64,000 bases of DNA from Endozoicomonas sp. SESOKO1 (GCF_024606265.1 NZ_JAHHPP010000005.1:27820-91819); one strand, 5' to 3'; positions 37,725-47,781 are shown, counted from the first letter of the stretch. Notes: a model not told the origin generated them from the letters alone. Translations and numbers: made by a program.

Positions 37725-40004
37725 TTAGAATTTCAAGATATGATCAACTTCTTGTTTGATTCTCCCAATTCTAAGTTGCTCGTTTTTCGCCTCTTTAATA
37801 GCAGCTTCTAACTTGTCGCTATTTTCCATTTTGGCCTCTAGTTCATTCAGCAATGTATCAAACCTCGCCTTGAACTCCCGCTCCATAAACGACAAGTAGT
37901 TGTCTATCAGCTTGTCTTTATCTGAGTTAATCCGACCAAGGGCTTCCTTTCTCAATGTGTCAAAACTGCTACGAATTTGAGGCAGTCGCTCTTTCCACAT
38001 ATCATGTAAATCCACAAATTCCACCGTTGTATATTCGGCAATCTGCCTTGTTGATCCCCATGAAAATGGGTTGTACCACTTAGAGTCACTGACCGTACGG
38101 TAACCAGAAACCTCTTCTCTGCTTTGAACTTCTTCTTGCTGCAAGTCAATCTCCAGTGAGATCGCACTGATAGACTCTTTCAGTATTTTAAAGGCGGGCA
38201 ACTCGAGGGCTTTGCTGTCTGGGAATAGAGAAGCGACATGTTGCAGATACTCTTGCCTTAATTGATCCTTGATCAGCTCTTGTGAACGGTCAAATGCCTG
38301 TTCATAGTTGTTAATGGTTTTCTTAAATGCAAACTCAACATCACGAGCAGTCATATCCAGGCGTTGACGAGCACTATTGATAGATGCTTCACCAGCAAAA
38401 TCATCGCCCAAAGTGCGAATCAGATCATAAACATCTTTTTCCATTATATTAAGTTGCTTCTGTACAGCCTCTGGAAGCCCCTTACCTTGCTCCTTAACTG
38501 TCTGCTGATAAGCTTTTGTATTGAACCCGCTATCTCGGTTTTTTTTCAGATTAACAATGTCGAGATATAACTTATCCAATTCCTTTTCATCTAGCTTCAA
38601 TTTTTTATCCAGTTCTGTCTCTCTCATGCCTTCTTTGATTGCTGCTGATAACGCTGCATGGGCTCTGTTCAGCCTCATCGGAAACGCATATTTTTTAATG
38701 TATTCGTCAATCGTGGCTTCAACAGCAGGCAGTCCGCTACGCAGCATGGTATTTGCTGAGGTTTGATCCGCCATATTTTTACGTACTTTAGCCTCCATAC
38801 TATTGTGTACTTTGGCAGGCATAGTGGTGTACATGGGCAAATCCATGGTTGGCTCTTCGAGAAACAGGTCTTGAAAACCAAGCTTGTCATTACGTTCAGA
38901 ACGGGTCAGTTCACCCTGCTTACGAAGCAAATACGCGAGCCTGGCAGAAATAGGGAAAATATTCGGTTCATCAATACCGTTGTCTTGCAAATAGCTTTTG
39001 ACTCTATCTAGTACTGCATCTATGACTTCGCCCTTCTCTGGGTCAAACTCGTCCATCTTGTTGACAACAAAAAGGAAGCGATCTCTACTTTGTTTCCCAC
39101 CACTTTTCATCTCCTCTGCAACCAGATTTAATAAACGCTTGTCATCATTGGTGCTTAATTGTGTGCCATTAAGAATATACAGAATTAATGGGTTTCTTTT
39201 AGAATCCTGAATGAAGCCCATGGTCGTACGCTCATGTTCTTCATCCTGACTGTTGTTGGGTCCCGGAGTATCGGTTAGCACCAGGCGAACATTGTCATTG
39301 GGCTCCACGGCTCGAATATTGCCATGTAACTCAATTGTTTTAGTTTCAGGATTGAAGTTCCATTCCTTAAGCAAGGCAAGGTTTACAGCATCGTTCTCCT
39401 CAAGAAGCATCCGGTTTTTCCCAAAACGCTTGCCAATAAAGCGGTCACTGGTGGTTTTATCATCAATAATATGGGCGATAGTAGCTGTAGTGGCTTCATT
39501 TGCAGCAGGCAAAATATCTTGGCCCAACATGGCGTTGATAAAAGTAGATTTACCCGATGACATGGTAGCAACTACGTAAGCATCAAAATCATTGTCAAAG
39601 GCCGCATTGATATTACGCTTTACCTCTCCGCCACTGCTTTTGATATAGTGTTTAAACTTAGGGTCTTTCTGGAGCTTTTCCAAAAGCACTTTCATCTCAT
39701 CAAGCCGCTCTTCCGCGGGTTTGACCTTTTGCCACTCAAGCTCAATGACCATGCCTGCTTGCTCAGCTTTACTAGCAGCTTCCTGTAGATCGACAAAGTC
39801 TGATTCGACACCTTTAAACTCTACAAAGAAGTTTGTGGCACCATTAAATATCCGACTCAGCTCGAAAAAAATGTCTTCAACCCAAAGCTGTAAGCGCTTA
39901 CGGCTGTAGCCTTGAATGCTCAGAGTTTCCGGGGGAACTTCACCGTTGATTTTGAAGAGGGTTTCTACGGTAAACGGATTGTGTTCAATGTATATGTAAT
40001 TCAT
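37725..40004 (-). CDS. Dynamin-like GTPase, large
   Basis: The 759-residue protein has G1 ATMSSGKS at 146-153, G2 threonines in NEATTATI, G3 DTPGPNNS and G4 NKMDEFD, followed by more than 350 residues of mostly helical, coiled-coil sequence ending in EAAIKEAKNEQLRIGR. This is the arrangement of bacterial dynamin-like proteins, which polymerise on membranes or scaffold other complexes. An N-terminal domain of about 125 residues precedes the GTPase. It shares the G1 neighbourhood and a PGPNNS/PGANNS switch II with the smaller GTPase upstream. A phage-defence role is inferred from being transposon cargo. Confidence 0.82.
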   Translation of the reverse strand: MNYIYIEHNPFTVETLFKINGEVPPETLSIQGYSRKRLQLWVEDIFFELSRIFNGATNFFVEFKGVESDFVDLQEAASKAEQAGMVIELEWQKVKPAEERLDEMKVLLEKLQKDPKFKHYIKSSGGEVKRNINAAFDNDFDAYVVATMSSGKSTFINAMLGQDILPAANEATTATIAHIIDDKTTSDRFIGKRFGKNRMLLEENDAVNLALLKEWNFNPETKTIELHGNIRAVEPNDNVRLVLTDTPGPNNSQDEEHERTTMGFIQDSKRNPLILYILNGTQLSTNDDKRLLNLVAEEMKSGGKQSRDRFLFVVNKMDEFDPEKGEVIDAVLDRVKSYLQDNGIDEPNIFPISARLAYLLRKQGELTRSERNDKLGFQDLFLEEPTMDLPMYTTMPAKVHNSMEAKVRKNMADQTSANTMLRSGLPAVEATIDEYIKKYAFPMRLNRAHAALSAAIKEGMRETELDKKLKLDEKELDKLYLDIVNLKKNRDSGFNTKAYQQTVKEQGKGLPEAVQKQLNIMEKDVYDLIRTLGDDFAGEASINSARQRLDMTARDVEFAFKKTINNYEQAFDRSQELIKDQLRQEYLQHVASLFPDSKALELPAFKILKESISAISLEIDLQQEEVQSREEVSGYRTVSDSKWYNPFSWGSTRQIAEYTTVEFVDLHDMWKERLPQIRSSFDTLRKEALGRINSDKDKLIDNYLSFMEREFKARFDTLLNELEAKMENSDKLEAAIKEAKNEQLRIGRIKQEVDHILKF

Positions 40005-40038
40005 AGGTGCTGGTTCTGTGGATGCAAAAATAGAAAAG

Positions 40039-41040
40039 TCAGTGGTGAGCGCGGGCTGGAGTCTGCTGGGCAGACATGTTTGTGTAGTAGGGTACGGGTT
40101 GGTGGCGTATTCTTCGGCCTTGAGTGATTAACTTCTCAATTGTGTCTATACCACTGTAAGTGATAAATGCCTGTAACTCATGGATTGAAGGTATCAGTTC
40201 ATCGGTATTGGTCACTGTCGCAATATCAGGATACTGCTTAAGGCGCTGTCGAATATGATGCTTGATGCCTCGGGGGATAAGGGCTGCATCATTCAAACGG
40301 TGCCTGTCCATTCTGAAGCGTTCCACCTCTGCGTGTAACACCGACTTTTCCCGCCGACTCAATGGTGTTTTATGCAAGATTGTTTTGGCAAGTAGAGCCA
40401 CCCGGGCCATGGTTGGCACAATGATGGGGGATTGAAAGCCGAGGGTGTTCAGATAGTGCTGAGCATTATCGACATAGTGGGCAATGTGCTCTCCCAATTC
40501 TTCATCCAGTTGGTCGGCTTTATTGAGAGCAAAAATAAGTATTGCCTCGGGCAGATGACTCCGAACCAATGAAAGGATTTCTACATCATCCTGTGTGCCA
40601 AGCTGGGTCGCATTGAGTATGTATAAGATAGTGCTGTTCTGGTGCTCTTTAAGCGCATCGGCAAAAATATCTCCATGACGCTGATCAGTGCTGTTGTTAG
40701 CACCGGGAGAGTCGTAGATGACATATTCCCCAGTAGATTTCTTTTCTTGCTGATCGGCAAAAGGGACTGTGATGTCGATACGGGCGATATCATCAGTACG
40801 GTTCCATGTTTTTAGCTGCTCTGGACATACCTCCATACTGGCTTCAAGAACAAGTCCATTTTTGCAATAGCTGGCGGAAGCCGCCTGTGCATCAACCAGT
40901 CGATAAATTCGTGTAATTTTGGCGGTTGTTGCCTCATTGGCGGAATGCAGTAGTTCTTTACCCATCAAAGCATTGATCAGGGAGGATTTGCCTGCACTCA
41001 TGGTGGCGGCAACAAAAATATGATTGAGGGATTGTTTCAT
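40039..41040 (-). CDS. Dynamin-superfamily GTPase, short partner
   Basis: The 333-residue protein starts directly with the G domain: AATMSAGKSS at 11-20, NEATTAKI, DSPGANNS near 112 and NKADQLDEE near 175. It lacks the long helical stalk of its neighbour. The shared NEATTA and PGxNNS motifs show the two are paralogues, and paired long/short dynamins often work as heteromers. It is the first gene of the cargo operon, 34 bases ahead of the large GTPase. Confidence 0.82.
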   Translation of the reverse strand: MKQSLNHIFVAATMSAGKSSLINALMGKELLHSANEATTAKITRIYRLVDAQAASASYCKNGLVLEASMEVCPEQLKTWNRTDDIARIDITVPFADQQEKKSTGEYVIYDSPGANNSTDQRHGDIFADALKEHQNSTILYILNATQLGTQDDVEILSLVRSHLPEAILIFALNKADQLDEELGEHIAHYVDNAQHYLNTLGFQSPIIVPTMARVALLAKTILHKTPLSRREKSVLHAEVERFRMDRHRLNDAALIPRGIKHHIRQRLKQYPDIATVTNTDELIPSIHELQAFITYSGIDTIEKLITQGRRIRHQPVPYYTNMSAQQTPARAHH

Positions 41041-41337
41041 TGGATTGATAGACGACGGATCACCATAGATAGAGCGTATAGCGTCACGGCTTCACATGTA
41101 TAGGATGTGAGACTGCACTTTGCCCCTAAGCCTTACACTAGCTCTTGCTCTTAGCAGCGAGCACTAAAGAAAAGGGTAATCGGAGTTAATCCCAGAACCA
41201 CAATATCTCTGATGCTCAATTGAAGGATTCTGTTAGACAAAGGCAGTATACATTATGGTACAAATGAGCCATTTCGCTCTGAAAATTCGCAATAAATGGC
41301 CAAGATTCAGCTGCAAATCCGTTTTCGCCACTGCATA
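41041..41337. other. Spacer between tnsC and the cargo operon
   Basis: These 297 bases separate the tnsC stop from the first cargo gene. TATACT at about 41247-41252 on the minus strand could be a -10 box for the cargo operon, but I see no matching -35 box. No gene or RNA is recognised. Confidence 0.35.
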
Positions 41338-42381
41338 TCACGTAGCAGAAAGTGCCTCTGATAACTTCTGCTCTTGCGTAAATGTCTGCTCAACCACAGG
41401 ATTCTGCCCTCTCCTGGCATTTTTATCCCAGTAGGAAGGTTTTGCCAGTTCAACAAACTCAACATCTTTAAGGCTTTCTATATTGAAAGCATTGCAAGCA
41501 GGGCAGCATACTGAGCATGCTTTTTTAAGGCGATCAAATGTTATCGTTGAAGCGTTTTCAGATATTGCATAAGTGGCTGCCTGATCAATAATCCCCCTCA
41601 GTACTCGCAAATTTCCTCGACTGGCAGCAAACAACCTCAAAGCTATTTTGCTTTCACCAAGGCCCGCTTTTTTCTCTAAACCGAACGCGTCATCAAGTGC
41701 ATCAAGAAATGCGAAGTACTCTGCTCTCGACTTTTCATCAGATATCTTGAACGGGGCAAGAAAACGCCGTCTAAGAAAACGGCTGGCTAACTGTGGATTG
41801 TACTCTATCGCAGTAATACACCATGGAAGGCCAAAAAGAATAACAGGCCTCTTCGTTGCTATGATCAGCGCCTTGATACATTCAGTGGCTTCATAAAGAT
41901 GCTTCCGAGTGTCATGTTCAAGAAGCCCCTGCGCTTCATCAATGATGAAGAGTTCCACACCCAGCTTATCGACCATTTCAACGATTATTTCCATCAGGTC
42001 ATCAAACTCAAAATCTTTATAATCTTCGATCCCAAGGCCCATAGATTTGATTATTTTCCTTAACAACCCATTCCCAGAGACCTTGGGAGGTAGCACTGTA
42101 TAAACAACAGGTATCACCGTGGAGTTCACCTTTTCATAGCGCTTATGGTCATTTTTAAACATCTCCATCATCTCACTTTTCCCAGCGCCTGTATCTCCAT
42201 AAATAGCCATACAAATTGGCTCTCCATCTAACTTTGACAGATCTTTACAGTCATACATTTCATCAATCACGCTCAGATGGAAGTCCATCCAGACTCTCGT
42301 GTTTCTGATCTCTTTAATCTTTGCTTTTTGCAGTTCAGTCAGTTCCTGGCGCATCATTCGCCACCTCTTGTAGTAACCCAA
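41338..42381 (-). CDS. tnsC: TnsC AAA+ regulator of transposition
   Basis: The 347-residue AAA+ ATPase has Walker A GDTGAGKS at 62-69 and Walker B LFIIDEAQ at 144-151. It forms ATP-dependent rings on target DNA between TniQ-Cascade and TnsB. The start overlaps tnsB by 28 bases; the later Met at MRQELTEL would shorten the overlap. The length and the motif order are normal for I-F3 TnsC. Confidence 0.94.
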   Translation of the reverse strand: MGYYKRWRMMRQELTELQKAKIKEIRNTRVWMDFHLSVIDEMYDCKDLSKLDGEPICMAIYGDTGAGKSEMMEMFKNDHKRYEKVNSTVIPVVYTVLPPKVSGNGLLRKIIKSMGLGIEDYKDFEFDDLMEIIVEMVDKLGVELFIIDEAQGLLEHDTRKHLYEATECIKALIIATKRPVILFGLPWCITAIEYNPQLASRFLRRRFLAPFKISDEKSRAEYFAFLDALDDAFGLEKKAGLGESKIALRLFAASRGNLRVLRGIIDQAATYAISENASTITFDRLKKACSVCCPACNAFNIESLKDVEFVELAKPSYWDKNARRGQNPVVEQTFTQEQKLSEALSAT

Positions 42382-44357
42382 TTTGACCGGTCTATAGTCA
42401 CTTTCAAGCTATCATCAGATTTGTTCTGTTCCCGACTTTCTGAAGAAGGGTTACTCTGTTGAGAATTGGCTATACCCGTTATTGAGCCAGTAGAATCATC
42501 AGCAACCTTGCCATATCTGGCTGCTTTTGCTGTCGCACCTGCTTTGCCTTTTCTGCCACGGTTTTCCCAGTTTTCAATCTCTCGTTTAACAAGCTCTTGA
42601 ATTGCATCTCGGGCTGCTACCACGTCGTCATGCTTATATTTATCTCGAATATATTTGCGGGCATATTTTTTATGAACCTTGTGCTGCCACTCTGAGAGAC
42701 CATTGGCATAGCCATGATCAACAGCCAGAACTTTGATGTACCTGCGCTCAAACTCATCAAATACATGAATGTGGCCAAGATCATCGGGATCAACCTTATA
42801 CATAACCTGCGTGCTTCCAATCTTGCCTCTCAGGCTAGCCAGCTCATCGGAGTCATATCGCAGATTCATATATTGCACACCTCCACGGCGGAGCTTGCTG
42901 TATTTGGTTCTTCCCAAAATGATATCTAAACGTTTTGGATCAACATGACGAGGAGGAAAGTCAAGAATGCCTTCTTTCCAGGCAAGGTCGGGGATGATGG
43001 AGCCTTTAGCAACGGGCTGTTGCTGATAGACATCAACAATCCAAGTATAAAGAATCTCAAGGAAGGTACTGAACGTAATAACTGCATTCTTTTCAGGGTC
43101 GTAATCACCTTTCTCAAAGATATTGCTGAAGGTCTTTCCCGGTAGACTGATAAGCAACTTTTTATTGATAGTTCCGTATAAACGCTCAATCTTTCCTTTT
43201 AACCATGGCTTTTGTACGGGGTTGTATTGTGTCTGAATATTCAGTTCGGCAAGAACAATCTCAAGATCTTTTGACCAAAACTCTTTTCCGTTATCAAAAA
43301 CAAAAAGCTCTGGTACACCAGAACATATCCATGGATTTCTTATGTCGGGATAGCGCTCTTTAATATACTTTTTGGGAATAATTATGGACTTAAGAAGTTT
43401 TGTTAGTGATAAGAAGCTTGGCGGATGAAACCCAATATAGAAGCCGGTGATGGATCTCGACATCGCATCAATTGAGGTGGTTAACCATGGCCTTCCCAAA
43501 GGCATGTAATTTTCATCATCGACTACAAACACGTCGAGCTTCGTATGATCCACCTCTACTCGCTGCAATGCCCGTTCAAGTTTCAGAGACATACCCACAG
43601 ACGAAAACTCTATATCTGCTTTTCTTTTCCCTTCTCTGGCAACCATTATTTCATAGGGTGGTTCTGCCTTTATCCGTTTTCTCAATACGTCATAGCATGG
43701 GGTCTCCAATTGATCATCTTCAGCTCTATTTTTATTTGCCTTTGTTATATATCCATCAAGATTATTCCATGCTTCTTGTATCGATATTCTCTCTTTGGTT
43801 TTATATGTCTCTATTGCATCTTTTATACACTCTTCAACCTTGTCGGAGAATCGTCTTTTCCAGTTTCCCTGCTTCATTTGATCTGAAAATAATGCCTTAA
43901 CAGTTTGACCATTCGAGCTATACGAGTCATTCCAACGAGCTATCGTCCTCCAGCTCGGAGGATTAGGGTCGTTTATTTCTTTGGCTATTTTGGGTATTAA
44001 CGGTGTAAGTGATTTATCGGTCCAGGTGGTAACCAACGACCTTAATTTACTGATGTATTGAAACCGTAGAACCACTTTCTTTCTATGCTTCTTAGGAAGG
44101 CAAGCCAAGTCTTCTGAAAGGTGGTCTTCTTCTTCGCTATCTGGGCTGTGAATTACAAACTCAACCCTACCTTCCGCAAGAGCTAACTCAACCTCATCAA
44201 TACTTCGGCTTATTGTATCGCCGCCCTGCAAAAGACTTGCAAGATCAAGTTGATCTTTCGTACTACGTTCAACCCTTAACAGCAATTCTTCATCGTCATC
44301 GCTCTGGGGAATCAGCTTGAATACAGTGCCTTCAGTAAATCTCTGGATAATAGTCAT
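42354..44357 (-). CDS. tnsB: TnsB DDE transposase
   Basis: The 667-residue retroviral-integrase-type transposase binds the end repeats and joins 3' ends to target. Catalytic acids are D270 (VEVDHT), D355 (VFDNGKEF) and E391 (KIERLYG). N-terminal helix-turn-helix domains (residues 90-240) should contact the end sites. A basic, Gly/Ala-rich segment and a polar tail (QQSNPSSESREQ) at the C-terminus are likely the TnsC-contacting part. It lies 110 bases after tnsA. Confidence 0.95.
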   Translation of the reverse strand: MTIIQRFTEGTVFKLIPQSDDDEELLLRVERSTKDQLDLASLLQGGDTISRSIDEVELALAEGRVEFVIHSPDSEEEDHLSEDLACLPKKHRKKVVLRFQYISKLRSLVTTWTDKSLTPLIPKIAKEINDPNPPSWRTIARWNDSYSSNGQTVKALFSDQMKQGNWKRRFSDKVEECIKDAIETYKTKERISIQEAWNNLDGYITKANKNRAEDDQLETPCYDVLRKRIKAEPPYEIMVAREGKRKADIEFSSVGMSLKLERALQRVEVDHTKLDVFVVDDENYMPLGRPWLTTSIDAMSRSITGFYIGFHPPSFLSLTKLLKSIIIPKKYIKERYPDIRNPWICSGVPELFVFDNGKEFWSKDLEIVLAELNIQTQYNPVQKPWLKGKIERLYGTINKKLLISLPGKTFSNIFEKGDYDPEKNAVITFSTFLEILYTWIVDVYQQQPVAKGSIIPDLAWKEGILDFPPRHVDPKRLDIILGRTKYSKLRRGGVQYMNLRYDSDELASLRGKIGSTQVMYKVDPDDLGHIHVFDEFERRYIKVLAVDHGYANGLSEWQHKVHKKYARKYIRDKYKHDDVVAARDAIQELVKREIENWENRGRKGKAGATAKAARYGKVADDSTGSITGIANSQQSNPSSESREQNKSDDSLKVTIDRSNWVTTRGGE

Positions 44358-44466
44358 GATTTTTAAGTCAGGTGCCTAAGAATAAAGTGCTTATTTCCAT
44401 CCGTTCTGAATGCAGGACGCAGGACAAGATATAACTCCTTCACCTACGCCCAATCAGAAGCGCTGT

Positions 44467-45099
44467 TTATGAACGAATTCGCACCAGTGATTCTTTATTT
44501 AAAGGGGATCTATGAAGCTCTGCATCCAGCTGGTTTCTGGCGATTAGGTCATAAACAACAGGCAAGAATTGAGTGATATCCATACCTGTAGAGAGAGCAA
44601 GTTCCTGGATACTTGCCTCATGATTTTCAAATGAAGAAACGCTGTTCAGTACATGCCGGTGTTCATCGGCAACAGGATCATTGTTTCTGTATCTATGGAG
44701 TATCTGAAGGTTGTTTAAGTAAGGCTGCCTGCGAATAAGCTCTTCAGTCCATAACCAAAGATCTCTTCCTAATCGCCTGGCCTCTTCCCTCTGACAGTGA
44801 AAGCGATCTTGAAAATCTTTTCGCCTGGCTATTCTCAATGGTTTTACTTCTATATATGGCTCTTGACCACTTGCCATCCGGATAAGGTGGTCAGGCGTAT
44901 ATCTACGAACTTTATTCCCATCGAGATACTCAAAGCCCTCAGGCTGGGACTCAAAGGATTTTACTTCCCGGGCATATTCAAGAGAATAACAGCTATGAAA
45001 CTCAAGCATGGATTCAGTAAGAACAGTGGAGCCATTCTTAGGGCTAACAAAACGGTGAATATTGTTAACCTTGGATTTTCCGAGTTTTCTGCGGTACAT
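44467..45099 (-). CDS. tnsA: TnsA endonuclease
   Basis: The 210-residue restriction-type nuclease cuts the 5' ends of the element so that it moves by cut-and-paste. The catalytic core shows D70 in YTPDHLI and the E84-V-K86 pair in YIEVKP, with an acidic residue upstream near 29-33. The C-terminal 60 residues should bind TnsC. It begins MYRRKLGKSKV, the same words as the remnant at 26107-26139. A hairpin with a T run ends right at its ATG. Confidence 0.94.
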   Translation of the reverse strand: MYRRKLGKSKVNNIHRFVSPKNGSTVLTESMLEFHSCYSLEYAREVKSFESQPEGFEYLDGNKVRRYTPDHLIRMASGQEPYIEVKPLRIARRKDFQDRFHCQREEARRLGRDLWLWTEELIRRQPYLNNLQILHRYRNNDPVADEHRHVLNSVSSFENHEASIQELALSTGMDITQFLPVVYDLIARNQLDAELHRSPLNKESLVRIRS

Positions 45100-45103
45100 A
45101 AAA

Positions 45104-45148
45104 AAGACCTCGGTTGTACAACACAGGAAGTATTGTTTCCGAGGTCGT
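45104..45148 (-). promoter_or_regulatory. Hairpin with T run just before the tnsA start
   Basis: GACCTCGG and CCGAGGTC arms enclose a smaller ACAACAC/GTATTGT repeat. On the minus strand the hairpin is followed by TTTTTT and then the tnsA ATG; on the plus strand it is also followed by TTTTT. It could insulate tnsA from transcription entering from ahpF, or be an operator. The older remnant preserves the same structure with a perfect palindrome in the loop. Confidence 0.6.
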
Positions 45149-45214
45149 TTTTGTCAAAAATGAAGTTTTATGACAACTTCAAAAGTTTTATGTCAAAATA
45201 TCAAAGTACCGACA
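45140..45214 (-). repeat. Transposon right end with three TnsB-type sites
   Basis: From the terminus the minus strand reads TGTCGGTACTTTGA, then TTTTGACATAAAACTT, GTTGTCATAAAACTTC and TTTTTGACAAAAACG, three related sites. The terminal 14 bases differ from the left end by one base. Confidence 0.88.
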
Positions 45215-45219
45215 TCAAG
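45215..45219. repeat. Target-site duplication, right copy (TCAAG)
   Basis: TCAAG here equals 26238-26242. On the minus strand it is CTTGA and contains the ahpF stop codon TGA, so the insertion leaves ahpF intact. Confidence 0.92.
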
Positions 45220-46798
45220 CTGCTTCCTGCTGCTGTGGCTCTGGCGTACGGATCAGGTAATCAAACGCTCCCAAGGCAGCAGTTGCACCACTGCCCATGG
45301 CAATAATGATCTGTTTGTAAGGCGCGGTGGTGACATCACCGGCGGCAAACACACCGGGCAGGGAAGTTTCACCCTGGGCACCGATGATAATCTCACCTCG
45401 TGGGCTTAACTCCAGAGTGCCCTTGAGGAACTCGGCGTTGGGAACCAGGCCGATCTGGACAAAGATACCCGACAACTCAATTGTATCACTGTTATCTGTT
45501 GCCCGGTCGGTGTAACGCAGTCCGGTCACCTTCTCACCATTGCCTAGCACTTCGGTGGTCAGCGCTTCGGTAATGATATCGATATTACCCATGGAGCGGG
45601 CCTTGCGTTGCAGCACTTCATCTGCTCTCAGTTTGCTGTCGAACTCCAGGACCGTCACATGCTCAACAATACCGGCAAGGTCGATTGCCGCTTCAATACC
45701 GGAGTTACCGCCACCAATCACCGCTACTTTTTTGCCCTTGAACAGCGGACCATCGCAGTGTGGGCAGTAAGCGACACCTTTACCACGATATTCCTGCTCA
45801 CCCGGAACGTTCATTTCTCTCCAGCGGGCTCCGGTACCGATAACCAGCGAGCGACTCTTCAGAGTTGCACCGCTTTCCAGCTCAACCTGGATCAGGTCAC
45901 CCACCTGCTCCGCCGCCACAACCCGGCTGGCACGCTGTTGAGTCATGATATCCACGTCATAGTCGCGGACATGTTCTTCCAGGCTCGCGGCCAGCTTCGG
46001 GCCTTCTGTCGCCTTAACGGAGATAAAGTTTTCAATACCAACGGTATCCATCACCTGGCCACCGAAACGGTCCGCCACGATGCCGGTACGAATGCCTTTT
46101 CGGGCACTGTAGATCGCCGCAGAGGCTCCGGCAGGGCCACCGCCAACCACCAGTACATCAAACGGTGCTTTTTCAGCGATGGCTTCTGCCTGACGCGCTG
46201 CTGCCCCGGTATCCAGCTTGTTCAGGATTTCCTGCAAAGAGATACGACCCTGGGCAAACAGTTCACCGTTCAGGTAAACCGAAGGAACCGCCATGATTTT
46301 CCGCTCGTCCACCTCTTTCGGGAACAAGGCACCATCGATCATCACATTGGTAATATCTGGATTCAGGGCGGACATGATGTTCAGCGCCTGCACCACATCC
46401 GGACAGTTCTGACAACTCAGGGAAACGTATGTTTCAAAACGGTAGTTACCTGCCAGCGCTTTTACCTGCTCGGCCACGGAGTCATCCACCTTAATCGGAT
46501 GACCGCCGCTGTGCAGCAGCGCCAGAACCAGGGAGGTGAATTCATGCCCCATCGGCAAGCCGGCAAAGCGGATTTCACTGCCCGTTGCCGCTGAACGGAC
46601 CAGCATGGACGGTTTGCGCTCATTGCCGTTATCTGCCCTGGCAACCGATACTTTGTCAGACAGACTGGCAATGTCGTTGGCCAGAGACTCCATTTCAGCG
46701 GACTTATTGCTGTCGTCCAGGAATACCACCAGCTCAACGGATGTTTTCAGATTCTGCAGGTAGTTCTGTAACTGGGTTTTCATATTTGTGTCGAGCAT
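45215..46798 (-). CDS. ahpF: Alkyl hydroperoxide reductase subunit F; CAST attachment gene
   Basis: AhpF passes electrons from NADH through FAD and disulfides to AhpC. The N-terminal domain has tandem thioredoxin-like folds with SCQNCPDV, and the reductase half has an FAD-binding [10 protein letters not shown] and redox-active CPHCDG. The annotated product is 527 residues; starting at the sixth codon ([10 protein letters not shown]) gives the usual 522 or so. The C-terminal [12 protein letters not shown] is the protospacer of the transposon's guide (45267-45298). The element is inserted at its stop codon without changing the protein. It is probably co-regulated with ahpC, 180 bases upstream, under peroxide stress. 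Confidence 0.95.
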   Translation of the reverse strand: MLDTNMKTQLQNYLQNLKTSVELVVFLDDSNKSAEMESLANDIASLSDKVSVARADNGNERKPSMLVRSAATGSEIRFAGLPMGHEFTSLVLALLHSGGHPIKVDDSVAEQVKALAGNYRFETYVSLSCQNCPDVVQALNIMSALNPDITNVMIDGALFPKEVDERKIMAVPSVYLNGELFAQGRISLQEILNKLDTGAAARQAEAIAEKAPFDVLVVGGGPAGASAAIYSARKGIRTGIVADRFGGQVMDTVGIENFISVKATEGPKLAASLEEHVRDYDVDIMTQQRASRVVAAEQVGDLIQVELESGATLKSRSLVIGTGARWREMNVPGEQEYRGKGVAYCPHCDGPLFKGKKVAVIGGGNSGIEAAIDLAGIVEHVTVLEFDSKLRADEVLQRKARSMGNIDIITEALTTEVLGNGEKVTGLRYTDRATDNSDTIELSGIFVQIGLVPNAEFLKGTLELSPRGEIIIGAQGETSLPGVFAAGDVTTAPYKQIIIAMGSGATAALGAFDYLIRTPEPQQQEAA

Positions 46799-46977
46799 GG
46801 TCGCACCCCTGTTTATGGCAAGTTATGGAAAAATGGTATTGATAAGGCGAAGGAGGGTTTCTTGCTTTTTAAAGCTGCCCAGGAATGTTGAACAATGGTT
46901 TACCCAGCATTCCTCGTCAGCCTTGGAGCCATACCCAAACTGGCTGTCCGGGTATGGCCATCAGCACGATCTATGGC

Positions 46978-47547
46978 TTAGATCTTGCCAACCAGGTCCA
47001 GGGAAGGCGCCAGAGTCTCTTCACCTGGCTGCCATGCTGCCGGGCAAACTTCGCCGTCATGCTCAGCGATGTACTGGGCAGCCTGTACCTTGCGCACCAG
47101 GTCTTTGGCAGAGCGGCCAATACCCAGGTCGTTGATTTCGATGGCCTTGATTTCACCTTCCGGATTGATGACAAAGGTGCCACGCAGTGCCAGGCCATCT
47201 TCTTCAATCATCACACCGAAGTTGCGGGTGATGGTGCCTGTTGGATCACCGATCATCGGGAACTGGATTTTCTTGATAGTTTCAGAGCTGTCGTGCCATG
47301 CCTTGTGAGTGAAGTGCGTGTCTGTTGACACGGAATAGACTTCTACACCCATGGCCTGCAGCTGGGCGTAATGGTCAGCCACATCGCCCAGCTCCGTTGG
47401 GCAGACAAAGGTGAAGTCAGCCGGGTAGAAGAACACAACGGACCATTTGCCCAGCAGGGTCTGTTCGGTCACATCAACAAACTCGCCATTGTGGAAAGCA
47501 GTGGCTTTGAATGGCTTGATCACGGTGTTAATCAAAGATTGAGTCAT
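46978..47547 (-). CDS. ahpC: Alkyl hydroperoxide reductase subunit C (peroxiredoxin)
   Basis: The 189-residue 2-Cys peroxiredoxin reduces peroxides. The peroxidatic Cys is in FTFVCPTEL near residue 49 and the resolving Cys in EVCPAAW near 168. AAGGAAA precedes the ATG. AhpF, encoded downstream, recycles it. Length and motifs are complete. Confidence 0.96.
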   Translation of the reverse strand: MTQSLINTVIKPFKATAFHNGEFVDVTEQTLLGKWSVVFFYPADFTFVCPTELGDVADHYAQLQAMGVEVYSVSTDTHFTHKAWHDSSETIKKIQFPMIGDPTGTITRNFGVMIEEDGLALRGTFVINPEGEIKAIEINDLGIGRSAKDLVRKVQAAQYIAEHDGEVCPAAWQPGEETLAPSLDLVGKI

Positions 47548-47781
47548 TTGATTTTCCTTTTTGGGTGTAAGTAGTTAAAGAGTGCCTTTGACGTGATAAA
47601 GAATACGGCCAAACTATCGAACATCAAAATTAATTAAAAAAATAACACTGATAGATTTATTTAATTGCCAATGCCGTAAAGCTTGCCATCAAGGCCAAGC
47701 CCGACACACTGAAAAAGCTGTTGCTGGTAATGACCGTTTGAGGGTGTTTTGCAGCACTGTTTTTTTAACCGGAACAGACAG

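Larger units (their letters stand above)
26243..45214 (-). mobile_element. Complete type I-F3 CRISPR-associated Tn7-like transposon (CAST)
   Basis: The 18,972-bp element is bounded by TGTCGGCACTTTGA at its left and the inverted TCAAAGTACCGACA at its right, and flanked by TCAAG duplications. From the right end inward, on the minus strand: tnsA, tnsB, tnsC, a cargo operon, an Xre regulator (plus strand), an orphan OrfA-like gene, tniQ, cas8/5, cas7, cas6 and a CRISPR array. There is no cas1, cas2 or cas3 and no tnsD or tnsE, as expected for RNA-guided I-F3 elements. The right, tnsA-side end faces the target gene ahpF, the usual orientation. All core genes are full length, so the element may be active. 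Confidence 0.95.

Noticed and set aside
41041..41337. Possible small RNA gene between tnsC and the cargo operon
   Set aside because: No convincing promoter-terminator pair or conserved structure was visible.
45608..46594. Plus-strand open frame of 328 codons opposite ahpF
   Set aside because: Shadow frame of ahpF; composition follows the codon pattern of the minus strand gene.
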